Origin: Bacteroidales bacterium
Lineage (GTDB): Bacteria; Bacteroidota; Bacteroidia; Bacteroidales; Rikenellaceae
DNA: 64,000 nt
Assembly: GCA_910575495.1 (NCBI GenBank)
Contig: CAJTFS010000002.1
Coordinates: 248,001-312,000, forward strand
Direction of reading: 5' to 3'
Shown here one piece after another: positions 35,941 through 43,868 of this stretch. The notes beneath the pieces were generated by a model. It saw only the letters and a list, made by a program, of their open reading frames with translations, ran no database searches and was not told the DNA's origin. The position numbers were made by a program, and so were the translations under genes. Numbering within the stretch: the first letter of the stretch is position 1; every line of letters begins with the position of its first letter.

Positions 35941-36233
35941 ATAGCACCGAATCACAGAAAAAAAAGGAGATACCCCCCCCTCGAAACCTTTAGGAACCCG
36001 GCCCCGGAATTTTCCGGAAGTCTCGAAAATCCCGGATGTCCCGAAGTCGTGAAAGTATCAGATGCTTGCCCTCAGAACAGTTTCCGATTTCTATCCGGAA
36101 CCGCATGCCAAGAAAGCTCCGGCAACTCCGCCGCCTTCCCCCCAAAAACGCACTCTGCCGGTCATAACTCCGAACCGGCAGAAAAGCGGCATGCCGCGAG
36201 TCCCGTCTCGCGCAAGCAAGAATAAAGGACTTT

Positions 36234-36264
36234 TTTGCTTAATCGCGATTTTTTCGTACTTTTG
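36234..36264 (+). promoter_or_regulatory. Promoter of tRNA-Leu
   Basis: TTTG (36234-36237) is 19 bases upstream of TACTTTTG (36257-36264); the tRNA starts 30 bases after the box. Confidence 0.6.
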
Positions 36265-36293
36265 TTGCGCTTTCTCCGTCAGGGGAAAGGGTC

Positions 36294-36379
36294 GCTCGGA
36301 TGGTGGAATAGGTAGACACGCCGGACTTAAAATCCTGTGACCAGCAATGGTCGTACGGGTTCGATTCCCGTTCCGAGTA
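36294..36379 (+). tRNA. tRNA-Leu (anticodon TAA)
   Basis: 86-base class II tRNA with a long variable arm. The acceptor stem is GCTCGGA/TCCGAGT, the anticodon loop CTTAAAA gives UAA, and the T-arm is CGGGTTCGATTCCCG. CCA is not encoded. Confidence 0.95.
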
Positions 36380-36385
36380 CAGCCG

Positions 36386-36420
36386 AAAGGGCGCCCGTCG
36401 AAAGATGAGCGCCCTTTTCC
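36386..36420 (+). terminator. Intrinsic terminator of tRNA-Leu
   Basis: AAAGGGCGC / GCGCCCTTT stem followed by TTCC, seven bases after the tRNA. Confidence 0.8.
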
Positions 36421-36436
36421 TTTTCCGCAGCAGCCG

Positions 36437-37837
36437 TTACAGCGTCTCCCGCTTGAGTTTCTCCACAAAGCGGTCGATACGCCGCATCTGCCGCGGTATG
36501 TCGATATTTTGCGGGCAGTGGTGCACGCATCGGTTGCAGCCGATGCAATGGTCGGCCTGCCGCTCCGGCTCCACCGCACGTCCGTAGCCCACCAGGAATG
36601 CCCGGCGGGCCCGCCTGTAGTCGGCATCCTGGGCCGAGGCCGGCACATCGCCTTCGTTGACGCACTTGTTGTAATGCAGCAGGATGCCCGGAATGTCCAG
36701 TCCGTAGGGACACGGCATGCAGTACTTGCAGTCGTTGCACGGAATGGTGGGGTAGCGCAGCATCGTCTGCGCCGTCCGCTCCAGAAACTCGCGGTCGGCA
36801 TCGGTCAGCGCCTCCAGCGGCGCGAACGTGCGCAGGTTGTCTTGCAGATGTTCCATGCAGGTCATGCCGCTCAGCACGGTCAGCACGCCCGGCAGCGATC
36901 CCGCAAAGCGGAAGGCCCACGACGCCACGCTGGCCTCCGGGCGTTGTTCTTTCAGCGTCGCGGCCACATGGTCGGGCACCTTCGACAACCGGCCGCCCAG
37001 CAGCGGTTCCATGATGATGGCCGGAATATCGCGTTTCGCAAGTTCTCCGTAAAGATATTCGGCGTCCGTGTTGCGTTTGTTGATCTCCTTGGCGTGGCGC
37101 CAGTCCATGTAGTTGAGCTGTATCTGCACGAAATCCCACCGGTACTTGTCGTGCTGCGACAGCAGATGGTCGAACACCGCCACATCGCCATGGTAGGAGA
37201 ATCCCAGGTTGCGGATACGGCCCGCTTCGCGTTCCTGCAACAGGAAGTCGAGCACTCCGTTGTCAATATAGCGGGCTTCGAAATCGCGCATGCCGTTGCC
37301 CATGCCCACTCCGTGCAGCAGCAGGTAGTCGATGTAGTCTGTCTGCAATTCATCGAACGAATTGCGGTACATGGCCAGCGAGGCTTCGCGGCTCCACGTC
37401 GAGGGCGCAAAATTGGATAGTTTCGTGGCTATGAAATACGATTTGCGCGGGTGGCGTTTCAGCGCCACGCCCGTGGCTTGTTCCGAGCGCCCCTTGCAGT
37501 AGGCCGGCGACGTGTCGAAGTAGTTGACTCCGTGTGCAATGGCATAATCCACCAGTTCGTTCACCGCTTCCTGATCGATCTCGCCCGCACGGGCTCCGCC
37601 GGCGTGTTCGGGCAGCGTCGGCCAGCGCATGCAGCCGTAGCCCAGAAGCGATACGCGGTCGCCCGTCGTCGGATTGGTCCGCATCGTCATGCCCTCCGTC
37701 GGGACGGGGCCCAGCGCGCTCGCCGCCGTGTCGCTCTCGCGGCGTCCGCAGCCATAGAGCGCCGCGGCCGTAACGACGGCACCGCCGCCCAACACCTTCA
37801 GAAATTCCCTGCGGTTCAATTTCTTATCCTTGTTCAT
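36437..37837 (-). CDS. Exported aldo/keto reductase with ferredoxin-like domain
   Basis: 466-residue protein with a twin-arginine signal (NRREFLKVLGGGAV, residues about 8-25) and a Cys just after it (LYGCGRR), so it may also be lipid-anchored. The aldo/keto reductase barrel (about 45-330) shows NYFDTSPAY and the later DYLLLH segment. The C-terminal part carries Cys clusters (CNDCKYCMPCPYGLDIP; CIGCNRCVHHCP) for two 4Fe-4S centres. This fusion is a common Bacteroidota type whose substrate is unknown. ATG 37837 is preferred; 37843 is possible. It lies 13 bases behind the polyferredoxin gene, which may pass it electrons. Confidence 0.88.
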   Translation of the reverse strand: MNKDKKLNRREFLKVLGGGAVVTAAALYGCGRRESDTAASALGPVPTEGMTMRTNPTTGDRVSLLGYGCMRWPTLPEHAGGARAGEIDQEAVNELVDYAIAHGVNYFDTSPAYCKGRSEQATGVALKRHPRKSYFIATKLSNFAPSTWSREASLAMYRNSFDELQTDYIDYLLLHGVGMGNGMRDFEARYIDNGVLDFLLQEREAGRIRNLGFSYHGDVAVFDHLLSQHDKYRWDFVQIQLNYMDWRHAKEINKRNTDAEYLYGELAKRDIPAIIMEPLLGGRLSKVPDHVAATLKEQRPEASVASWAFRFAGSLPGVLTVLSGMTCMEHLQDNLRTFAPLEALTDADREFLERTAQTMLRYPTIPCNDCKYCMPCPYGLDIPGILLHYNKCVNEGDVPASAQDADYRRARRAFLVGYGRAVEPERQADHCIGCNRCVHHCPQNIDIPRQMRRIDRFVEKLKRETL

Positions 37838-37850
37838 CTCCATTCTTGCT

Positions 37851-39365
37851 TTATACGGTTCGGTGACTCCGGTGGCCCTCCACATAGATCGCGCTGAACG
37901 GACGCGCCGGACACAGATGTTCGCAGGCGCCGCAGCCGATGCAGCGTTCTTCGTTCACCGCCGGAATCTTCGGGGCATCGGCCTTTCCCGGTTCCGACGA
38001 GACCATGCGTATGGCCCCCACGGGGCAATGACGGGCGCAGTTGCCGCAGTCGACACCGTCGGTCAGCGGCACGCAGTTGGCCCGCACCCACACCGCATGG
38101 CCGATCTGCACGGAGGATTTCTCCGCCCGGGAGATCGGCTGAATAGCATTCGTCGGGCACACTTCGGAGCATTTCGTGCACTCCGGGCGGCAGTGGCCGC
38201 GTTCGTACGACATCTCGGGTTGCATCAGCGTCATCAGTTTGCCCGAGGGGCGCAGCACCCCGTTGGGGCACACCGACACACAGAGCTGGCACCCCGTGCA
38301 ATGGGTCGTGAAATGCCGGATTCCCTGCGCTCCCGCCGGCACAAGCGGGGTGGTCCGTTCCGGCACCCGTTTCCGTTCAAGAACGGCCAGCCCGCCGTCC
38401 ACTTTCTTCTCCTGCGCCCGGGCTGCCGCATAGACGAACAGTCCCGCCACCCCCAGAAAACGGCGGCGCGAGCGGTCGGCAGGTTCGCCGGCCTCCGCCC
38501 CGGCCCGGAGCCGAGTTCCCGGTTCGGCACATGCGGCCGGGTCGGATTTCCGCCTGCGCTCGTATACGATGGCACCCTGGCGGCACTTGTCGATGCAGTC
38601 CAGACAGACAACGCAGCGGTTGTGGTCGATCGCGTGGTGCTCCACGTCGATGCAGGCCGCCTTGCAGTTGCGGGCGCATAGTTTGCAGCCCGTGCATTTC
38701 GCGGGGTCGATCACCGGCCGGAACAGCGAATATTTCGACAGCAGCCCCAGCACGCTTCCCACCGGGCATATCGTATTGCACCACGTGCGGCCGTTGCGCC
38801 ACGCCAGCGTCCCCACGACAACCAGCGTCACAACGGCCACGGCAAAGGCGGCGGCGCCTTTCATCCACACTTCCGTCGTATAGAACGCATAGCTGTCCGC
38901 CCGTTCGGCCGCCAGGGCCAGCAGGTTGTTGCCCCAGGCATAGAGCGGCGCCAGCAGGTTCTGCGCAATGCGTCCGTAAGCGCTGTAGGGAGCTACCAAC
39001 GCCGCCAGCGCCGCCATGTTGGCCACCAGCAGCACGACGAAAAGCGCCAGCACGCCGTATCGCAGCCACGTGAGGGCCGGAGAGTAGGCGTAGCGGTTTT
39101 TCTTCTGCCGGCGCCCCATCCGGGCAAAGAGGTCCTGCATCACGCCCAGCGGGCATACGACCGAGCAGTAGACCCGGCCGAACAGTAGCGTCAGCACGAC
39201 CAGCGCCGCAACGACGCCGGCATTGACGGCCAGCACCGCGGGCAGAAACTGGATTTCGGCCAGCCAGCCCAGCCAGGCGTGGAGCGTTCCCGTAAAATCG
39301 AGGAACAGCAGCGTCACGCCCACGAAACAGAAGAGCGCAACGGCAATTCGGATTTTTCGCAACAT
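37851..39365 (-). CDS. Membrane polyferredoxin (NapH/RnfB-like 4Fe-4S protein)
   Basis: 504-residue inner-membrane iron-sulfur protein. Four or five membrane segments in the first 210 residues hold NapH-like CxxxCP motifs (YCSVVCPLG; WCNTICPVG). They are followed by CTGCKLCARNC, CVVCLDCIDKC and, after a second TAT-like or membrane segment (SRRRFLGVAGLFVYAA, about 305-325), further ferredoxin clusters (CTGCQLCVSVCP, CTKCSEVCP, CGNCARHCP, CIGCGACEHLCP). This suggests an electron wire across the membrane. It is the first gene of an operon with the aldo/keto reductase. Confidence 0.88.
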   Translation of the reverse strand: MLRKIRIAVALFCFVGVTLLFLDFTGTLHAWLGWLAEIQFLPAVLAVNAGVVAALVVLTLLFGRVYCSVVCPLGVMQDLFARMGRRQKKNRYAYSPALTWLRYGVLALFVVLLVANMAALAALVAPYSAYGRIAQNLLAPLYAWGNNLLALAAERADSYAFYTTEVWMKGAAAFAVAVVTLVVVGTLAWRNGRTWCNTICPVGSVLGLLSKYSLFRPVIDPAKCTGCKLCARNCKAACIDVEHHAIDHNRCVVCLDCIDKCRQGAIVYERRRKSDPAACAEPGTRLRAGAEAGEPADRSRRRFLGVAGLFVYAAARAQEKKVDGGLAVLERKRVPERTTPLVPAGAQGIRHFTTHCTGCQLCVSVCPNGVLRPSGKLMTLMQPEMSYERGHCRPECTKCSEVCPTNAIQPISRAEKSSVQIGHAVWVRANCVPLTDGVDCGNCARHCPVGAIRMVSSEPGKADAPKIPAVNEERCIGCGACEHLCPARPFSAIYVEGHRSHRTV

Positions 39366-39549
39366 GATTCGTACAGATTCGAGATGTTGCGAAAATACGA
39401 AAAACTTGGCAATTTCGCCGCATACCGATTCCGGATTTTCCTACCTTATCCTCGGACCGATCGTTTCGCCCCGGACAGCTGGCCTCCCAGCCGTGCAGAG
39501 AGCCGCATCCGCCAGCAAAAACCGTTTCGCCCACCGGCCGCAACCGGCA

Positions 39550-39587
39550 CAAAAAATTCCCCGCAGGTCCGTCGGACCTGCGGGGAT
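39550..39587 (-). terminator. Intrinsic terminator of the ldhA-gpmA operon
   Basis: 12-bp stem CCCCGCAGGTCC / GGACCTGCGGGG with a GTC loop, followed on the minus strand by AATTTTTTG, 35 bases after the gpmA stop. The rest of 39366-39621 shows no gene. Confidence 0.9.
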
Positions 39588-39621
39588 CGGCTGTTCGGCG
39601 AAAACAGCGCTCCGCAACGTT

Positions 39622-40365
39622 TCATTTGCGGCCCTGACCGGCCACCGCTTCCATCAGCGCCGCTATTTTCTGCGGATCGCCCAGGAAGTAGTCGTTCACG
39701 CAGCCGAGCCCGTCGTCGAACTCGAACACGTAGGGCACCGCCGTCGGCAGGTTGAGTTCGGCGATGGCATCATCCGAAATTCCTTTCAGATGCTTGACTA
39801 TGCCGCGCAGGCTGTTGCCGTGGGCGACCACCAGCAGCGCCTCGTGGTCGGCCAGCGCCGGCAATATCCCGCACTGCCAGTAGGGCAGCGTGCGTGCAAC
39901 GGTCTGCGCCAGCGACTCCGTCAGGGGCAGTTCGGCGGCCGGAACGCCGCGATACCGCGGATCGAAGCGCGGATTGCGCGGGTCGTCATCGCCCAAGGGC
40001 GCCGGCGCCGCATCGTAGCTGCGGCGCCACGCATGCACCTGTTCGTCGCCGTACTTTTCGGCCGTCTCGCGTTTGTTCAGTCCCTGGAGCGAGCCGTAGT
40101 GCTTCTCGTTGAGCCGCCAGCTCTTCTCCACCGGGATCCAGTCCTGACCGAGCTTGTCCAACACCGTGTCAAGGGTCTTCACGGCCCGTTTCAGATAGGA
40201 TACATAGGCTTTCCCGAACCGGTATCCCTCTCTCCGCAGCAGTTCGCCGGCTTCGGCGGCCTCGGCCTCGCCGCGCTCGCTCAGATCGACATCGGTCCAT
40301 CCCGTAAACCGGTTTTCGCGGTTCCAGACGCTCTCGCCGTGGCGGAGCAGTACGATCTTCTTCAT
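39622..40365 (-). CDS. gpmA: 2,3-bisphosphoglycerate-dependent phosphoglycerate mutase
   Basis: 247-residue glycolytic enzyme converting 3- to 2-phosphoglycerate. The phosphohistidine motif [18 protein letters not shown] is at residues 5-22, the proton donor Glu lies in [11 protein letters not shown], and the second His in VAHGNSLRG. Length matches the family. The ATG at 40365 ([10 protein letters not shown]) is the usual family start; an upstream ATG at 40380 overlaps the preceding stop (ATGA) and would add five residues, so coupled translation is possible. Confidence 0.95.
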   Translation of the reverse strand: MKKIVLLRHGESVWNRENRFTGWTDVDLSERGEAEAAEAGELLRREGYRFGKAYVSYLKRAVKTLDTVLDKLGQDWIPVEKSWRLNEKHYGSLQGLNKRETAEKYGDEQVHAWRRSYDAAPAPLGDDDPRNPRFDPRYRGVPAAELPLTESLAQTVARTLPYWQCGILPALADHEALLVVAHGNSLRGIVKHLKGISDDAIAELNLPTAVPYVFEFDDGLGCVNDYFLGDPQKIAALMEAVAGQGRK

Positions 40366-40376
40366 GGCTTCCGTTT

Positions 40377-41387
40377 TCATGCGTTCACCGGATCGGGGCA
40401 GACCCGGTTGGTCAGCTCCTTGCCGGCATAGAATTCGTTGATGTTCTGCATGGTAACACGCGCAATCTCAAGCAGCGCTTCGCGCGTGAAAAATGCCTGG
40501 TGCGAGGTGACGATCACGTTGTTGAACGACAGCAGCCGCGCCAGCACGTCGTCGTCCATGATGCGGTCCGAGGTGTCCTCGTAGAAATAAGCCGCCTCCT
40601 CTTCGTAGACGTCGAGACCCGCCGCGCCGATTTTCTTCTCTTTCAGTCCGTCGATCAGCGCTTCGGTGTGGATCAGCTGGCCGCGCCCCGTGTTGATAAG
40701 CATCACGCCGGGCTTCATCCGCGCAATGGCCACGTCGCCGATCATGTAGCGCGTCCGGTCGGTGAGCGGGCAGTGGAGCGAAATGATGTCGGAGCGTTCG
40801 TAGAGTTCGTCGAGCGACACGTACGAAATGCCAGCATTCCACGCATATTGTTCGTCGGGATGCAGATCGTGCGCCACCACCTCCATGCCGAATCCTTTGA
40901 GTATGCGGATCAGTTCGCGGGCGATCTTGCCGATGCCCACAATGCCGGCCGTCTTGCCGTACATGTCGAAACCCAGCAGTCCGTGCAGCGAAAAGTTGCC
41001 GTCGCGCGTGCGCCAGTAGGCGCGGTGTATCTTGCGGTTGAGCGCCAGCATCAGCGCCACGGCATGCTCGGCCACCGCGTGGGGCGAATAGGCCGGCACC
41101 CGCACCACCGAAACGCCGTAACGTACGGCGGCTGTCAGATCGACGTTGTTGAAACCCGCGCAGCGCAGCGCGATGAGCCGCACCCCCATGTCGGCCAGCA
41201 GACGGATCGTCTCGGCGTCGGCGGTGTCGTTCACGAAGATGCAGACCGCCTCGGACCCTTGCGCCAGCGCTACGTTGCGCGCATTGAGGTGGCTGCGATG
41301 ATAGCAGATTTCGAACGGTGAGGCGGCGGAAACCTGCGCGAAAAACTCGCGGTCGTAGGGTTTCACGCCGAAAAAGGTAATTTTCAT
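40377..41387 (-). CDS. ldhA: D-lactate dehydrogenase-type 2-hydroxyacid dehydrogenase
   Basis: 336-residue NAD-dependent dehydrogenase, very like fermentative LdhA. The NAD-binding motif GIGKIARE lies near residue 152. The catalytic Arg ([13 protein letters not shown]), Glu ([13 protein letters not shown] region) and His ([11 protein letters not shown]) are present. It should reduce pyruvate to D-lactate to recycle NADH in fermentation. It is first in an operon with gpmA. Confidence 0.92.
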   Translation of the reverse strand: MKITFFGVKPYDREFFAQVSAASPFEICYHRSHLNARNVALAQGSEAVCIFVNDTADAETIRLLADMGVRLIALRCAGFNNVDLTAAVRYGVSVVRVPAYSPHAVAEHAVALMLALNRKIHRAYWRTRDGNFSLHGLLGFDMYGKTAGIVGIGKIARELIRILKGFGMEVVAHDLHPDEQYAWNAGISYVSLDELYERSDIISLHCPLTDRTRYMIGDVAIARMKPGVMLINTGRGQLIHTEALIDGLKEKKIGAAGLDVYEEEAAYFYEDTSDRIMDDDVLARLLSFNNVIVTSHQAFFTREALLEIARVTMQNINEFYAGKELTNRVCPDPVNA

Positions 41388-41439
41388 TCTTGTGCGGTTT
41401 TACCCGCAGCAAGTGCAAATTCCGGGCCCGGCCCGACAG

Positions 41440-41640
41440 CGGCAAGAATCGAAGACGGAAACGCATCGCAAAGCCCGGCAACCGGCCGGAGCAGGAATCG
41501 GAGACGGAAACGCACCATAGGGCCCGGCACCACTACGGGCGGACACCCGCACACCGCATCTTCAGCTCCCGAACCCGCCCGCAGACTAACCGTCCGTTCG
41601 GCACGTTTCCACGGCCTGCCCGCAGACTAACCGTCAGCCC
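41440..41640. repeat. Short direct repeats in the intergenic region
   Basis: GAATCGAAGACGGAAACGCA (41446-) recurs with one change at 41495-, 49 bases on. CCCGCAGACTAACCGTC occurs exactly at 41578-41594 and 41619-41635, 41 bases apart. No gene is evident from 41388 to 41684. Confidence 0.6.
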
Positions 41641-41684
41641 GGCACGCTCCGCAGCCCGACAGGGAAAAATCCGCAGCTCCCGCG

Positions 41685-42533
41685 TTACTTGCTCGCGTTC
41701 CGATACTGAGTAGGGGAGAGGCCGGTGTGATGCTTGAAATAGCGCCCGAGATACGATTGGTCGGGAAAGTGGAGGCGGTAGGCGATCTCCTGCACCGAAA
41801 GGTCGGTTCCCTGAAGCAGCATCTTGATCTCCAGCACAACGGAGCGGTCGATGAATTCCTTGACCGAGCTGTGGGCGATGTTGCGGACGATGGCCGAAAG
41901 GTAGCGCGACGAGATGCACAGCCGGTCCGCATAGAAGGCCACTTCGCGGCGGCGCGTGCAATGTTCGTGGGTGAGACTGACAAACCGGTGGAAAAGTTCG
42001 ATCTGCCGCGACGTCTTCGAGACCGGCGACTTGCGCCGCGAAGAAAAGCGCAGGTACTTGTCGTAGCACTCCAGCAGCAGATTCTGCAAACGGTTGCGGA
42101 TGATCGTGTTGCGGTAGAGATTCTCCTTGTCGCGATAGGTGTATTCCACCATCCTGAACCACACGTCGGCGCCCTCGGCCTCGTCTTCCGACACGATCTC
42201 GACAGGGCGTTCGCGCAGCGAGTGGAAAAAACCGGGTTCCAGCCGGAAGGCTGCTTCGGCGAACATCTCCTTCGAAAAGGCGCAGTAACGCACGCTGAAA
42301 TCCTCCGTTCGGTCGGTCAGCATGAACAGCGCCCCGGGCGGGAAAAACACGAGCGCATTGCGTTGCAGCGTGGCGCGGTACTGGTTGACGATCATTTCGG
42401 CGGAGCCGGCCGTGCAAAACAGCACCACGCAGCTGTTGCAGTGCGAAGCGTAGTTGTTGAAATAGGCAAGGTCCGAGATGCCGACCACGAACTGCTCTTC
42501 GGGCGAGGTCTGAATCGGATTGACTGCAGGCAT
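41685..42533 (-). CDS. AraC-family transcriptional regulator
   Basis: 282-residue regulator. The N-terminal half (1-165) is a cupin-like sensing domain (SAEMIVNQYRATLQRNALVFFPPG). The C-terminal 100 residues hold the double helix-turn-helix (VAFYADRLCISSRYLSAIVR; VQEIAYRLHFPDQSYLGRYF). It is divergent from the RND efflux operon, with 168 bases between the starts and a near-perfect inverted repeat in the gap, so it probably controls that operon. ATG 42533 is chosen because a promoter box lies upstream of it, within the longer frame. Confidence 0.9.
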   Translation of the reverse strand: MPAVNPIQTSPEEQFVVGISDLAYFNNYASHCNSCVVLFCTAGSAEMIVNQYRATLQRNALVFFPPGALFMLTDRTEDFSVRYCAFSKEMFAEAAFRLEPGFFHSLRERPVEIVSEDEAEGADVWFRMVEYTYRDKENLYRNTIIRNRLQNLLLECYDKYLRFSSRRKSPVSKTSRQIELFHRFVSLTHEHCTRRREVAFYADRLCISSRYLSAIVRNIAHSSVKEFIDRSVVLEIKMLLQGTDLSVQEIAYRLHFPDQSYLGRYFKHHTGLSPTQYRNASK

Positions 42534-42552
42534 GAACAATTCTTTTTTCGGA

Positions 42553-42585
42553 CAAAAATAGCGAATTTCATCATGCAAAACCAAA
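42553..42585 (-). promoter_or_regulatory. Promoter of the araC-type gene
   Basis: Minus-strand TTTG (42585-42582) lies 21 bases before TATTTTTG (42560-42553), 20 bases upstream of the ATG. Confidence 0.6.
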
Positions 42586-42610
42586 CGACATTCCGTAAAT
42601 GAACAGAATT

Positions 42611-42656
42611 ATTCGCAATATCATAACTGCGAATCCGCCGATTTTCCATACTTTTG
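42611..42656 (+). promoter_or_regulatory. Efflux operon promoter with probable operator
   Basis: A -7 box TACTTTTG lies at 42649-42656, 46 bases before the adaptor ATG. ATTCGCA (42611-42617) and TGCGAAT (42628-42634) form an exact inverted repeat with a 10-base spacer, covering the -33 region. It is a good candidate binding site for the divergent AraC-type regulator or another dimer. Confidence 0.6.
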
Positions 42657-42701
42657 CAACTCGATAAGTATTCAAGCATACGCAAGTCAAGAAAGATGAT
42701 T

Positions 42702-43865
42702 ATGAAGCAGACACTCGCAAAGGCAGCCATCGCTGCGTGCTGCCTGGCAGCCGTCGGCTGCGGACAGGCCCCGACGGCCACGGGTCCCGGCGAATACGCC
42801 GTGCTGACCGTTACGACCAGCGACCGTGAGATTCCGGTCAACTACTCGGCTACCATCCGCGGACGCCAGGACATCGACATATACCCGCAGATTTCGGGCA
42901 CCATCTCGCAGCTGCTCGTCAAGGAGGGAGAGCAGGTCTCGAAAGGCCGGACGCTCTTCATCATCGACCAGGTGCCCTACAAGGCCGCGCTCCAGACCGC
43001 CGATGCCAACGTCGCCGCAGCCAAGGCCGGCGTCGCCACGGCCCGGCTGACCTACGACAGCAAGAAAGAGTTGTTCAAGCGCAACGTCGTCTCGCAGTTC
43101 GACCTCTCGACAGCCAAAAACCAGCTGCTCACCGCCGAAGCGCAGTTCGCCCAGGCCCAGGCCCAGCGCGTCAGCGCCGCCAACAACCTCTCCTATACGG
43201 TGGTCAAGGCTCCGTCCAACGGCGTGGTGGGTACGCTTCCGCTGCGCGTCGGTGCGCTGGTCGGTCCCTCGGTCAAGCTCACGACCGTCTCCGACAACTC
43301 CGAAATGTACGTCTACTTCTCGATGGCCGAAAACCGGCTGCTCGAACTGACGCGCCGCTACGGCTCGACGGCCCGGACGTTGAAAAGCATGCCCGAAGTC
43401 GCTTTGCAGCTCTCCGACGGTTCGCTCTACGCCGACAAGGGCCGCGTCGAATCGATCAGCGGCGTGATCGACCCCACGACGGGCAGCGTGCAGCTGCGCG
43501 CCGCGTTCCCCAACCGCGACGGACTGCTCCACAGCGGCGGCACGGGCAACATCGTCCTGCCTTCGGTGTATAAGGATTGCGTCGTCATTCCCCAGACCGC
43601 CACTTTCGAAATCCAGGACAAGGTCTACGTATATAAGGTAGTGGACGGCAAAGCCGTTTCAAGCATGATCGACGTGGAGAAGATCTCCAACGGCAGGGAG
43701 TACATCGTCAGGTCGGGCCTCACCCCGGGCGAGACGATCGTAGCCGAAGGCGTGGGCATGCTGCGCGAGGGCACCCCCGTCGTGGCCAAGCGGCAGCCTG
43801 CCGCCGCTTCCGGCTCCGCAGCACCCGAAACCGCCGCCGAAACCCAAACCGCAAAGGAGGAATAG
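42702..43865 (+). CDS. RND efflux periplasmic adaptor (AcrA/MexA-like lipoprotein)
   Basis: 387-residue membrane-fusion lipoprotein. The signal ends in the lipobox AAVGC (Cys20). The lipoyl halves (IYPQISGTISQLLVKEGEQV; YTVVKAPSNGVVGTLPL) flank a helical hairpin (about 105-165), followed by beta-barrel and membrane-proximal domains. The C-terminus is Ala/Glu-rich. It links the RND pump to its outer-membrane channel. ATG 42702 is chosen; 42696 would add two residues. The pump gene begins three bases after its stop. Confidence 0.94.
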   Translation: MKQTLAKAAIAACCLAAVGCGQAPTATGPGEYAVLTVTTSDREIPVNYSATIRGRQDIDIYPQISGTISQLLVKEGEQVSKGRTLFIIDQVPYKAALQTADANVAAAKAGVATARLTYDSKKELFKRNVVSQFDLSTAKNQLLTAEAQFAQAQAQRVSAANNLSYTVVKAPSNGVVGTLPLRVGALVGPSVKLTTVSDNSEMYVYFSMAENRLLELTRRYGSTARTLKSMPEVALQLSDGSLYADKGRVESISGVIDPTTGSVQLRAAFPNRDGLLHSGGTGNIVLPSVYKDCVVIPQTATFEIQDKVYVYKVVDGKAVSSMIDVEKISNGREYIVRSGLTPGETIVAEGVGMLREGTPVVAKRQPAAASGSAAPETAAETQTAKEE

Positions 43866-43868
43866 CCC

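Noticed and set aside
41440..41640. Short repeats before the AraC-type gene as a CRISPR array
   Set aside because: Only two pairs of unlike repeats with unequal spacing, and no cas genes nearby.
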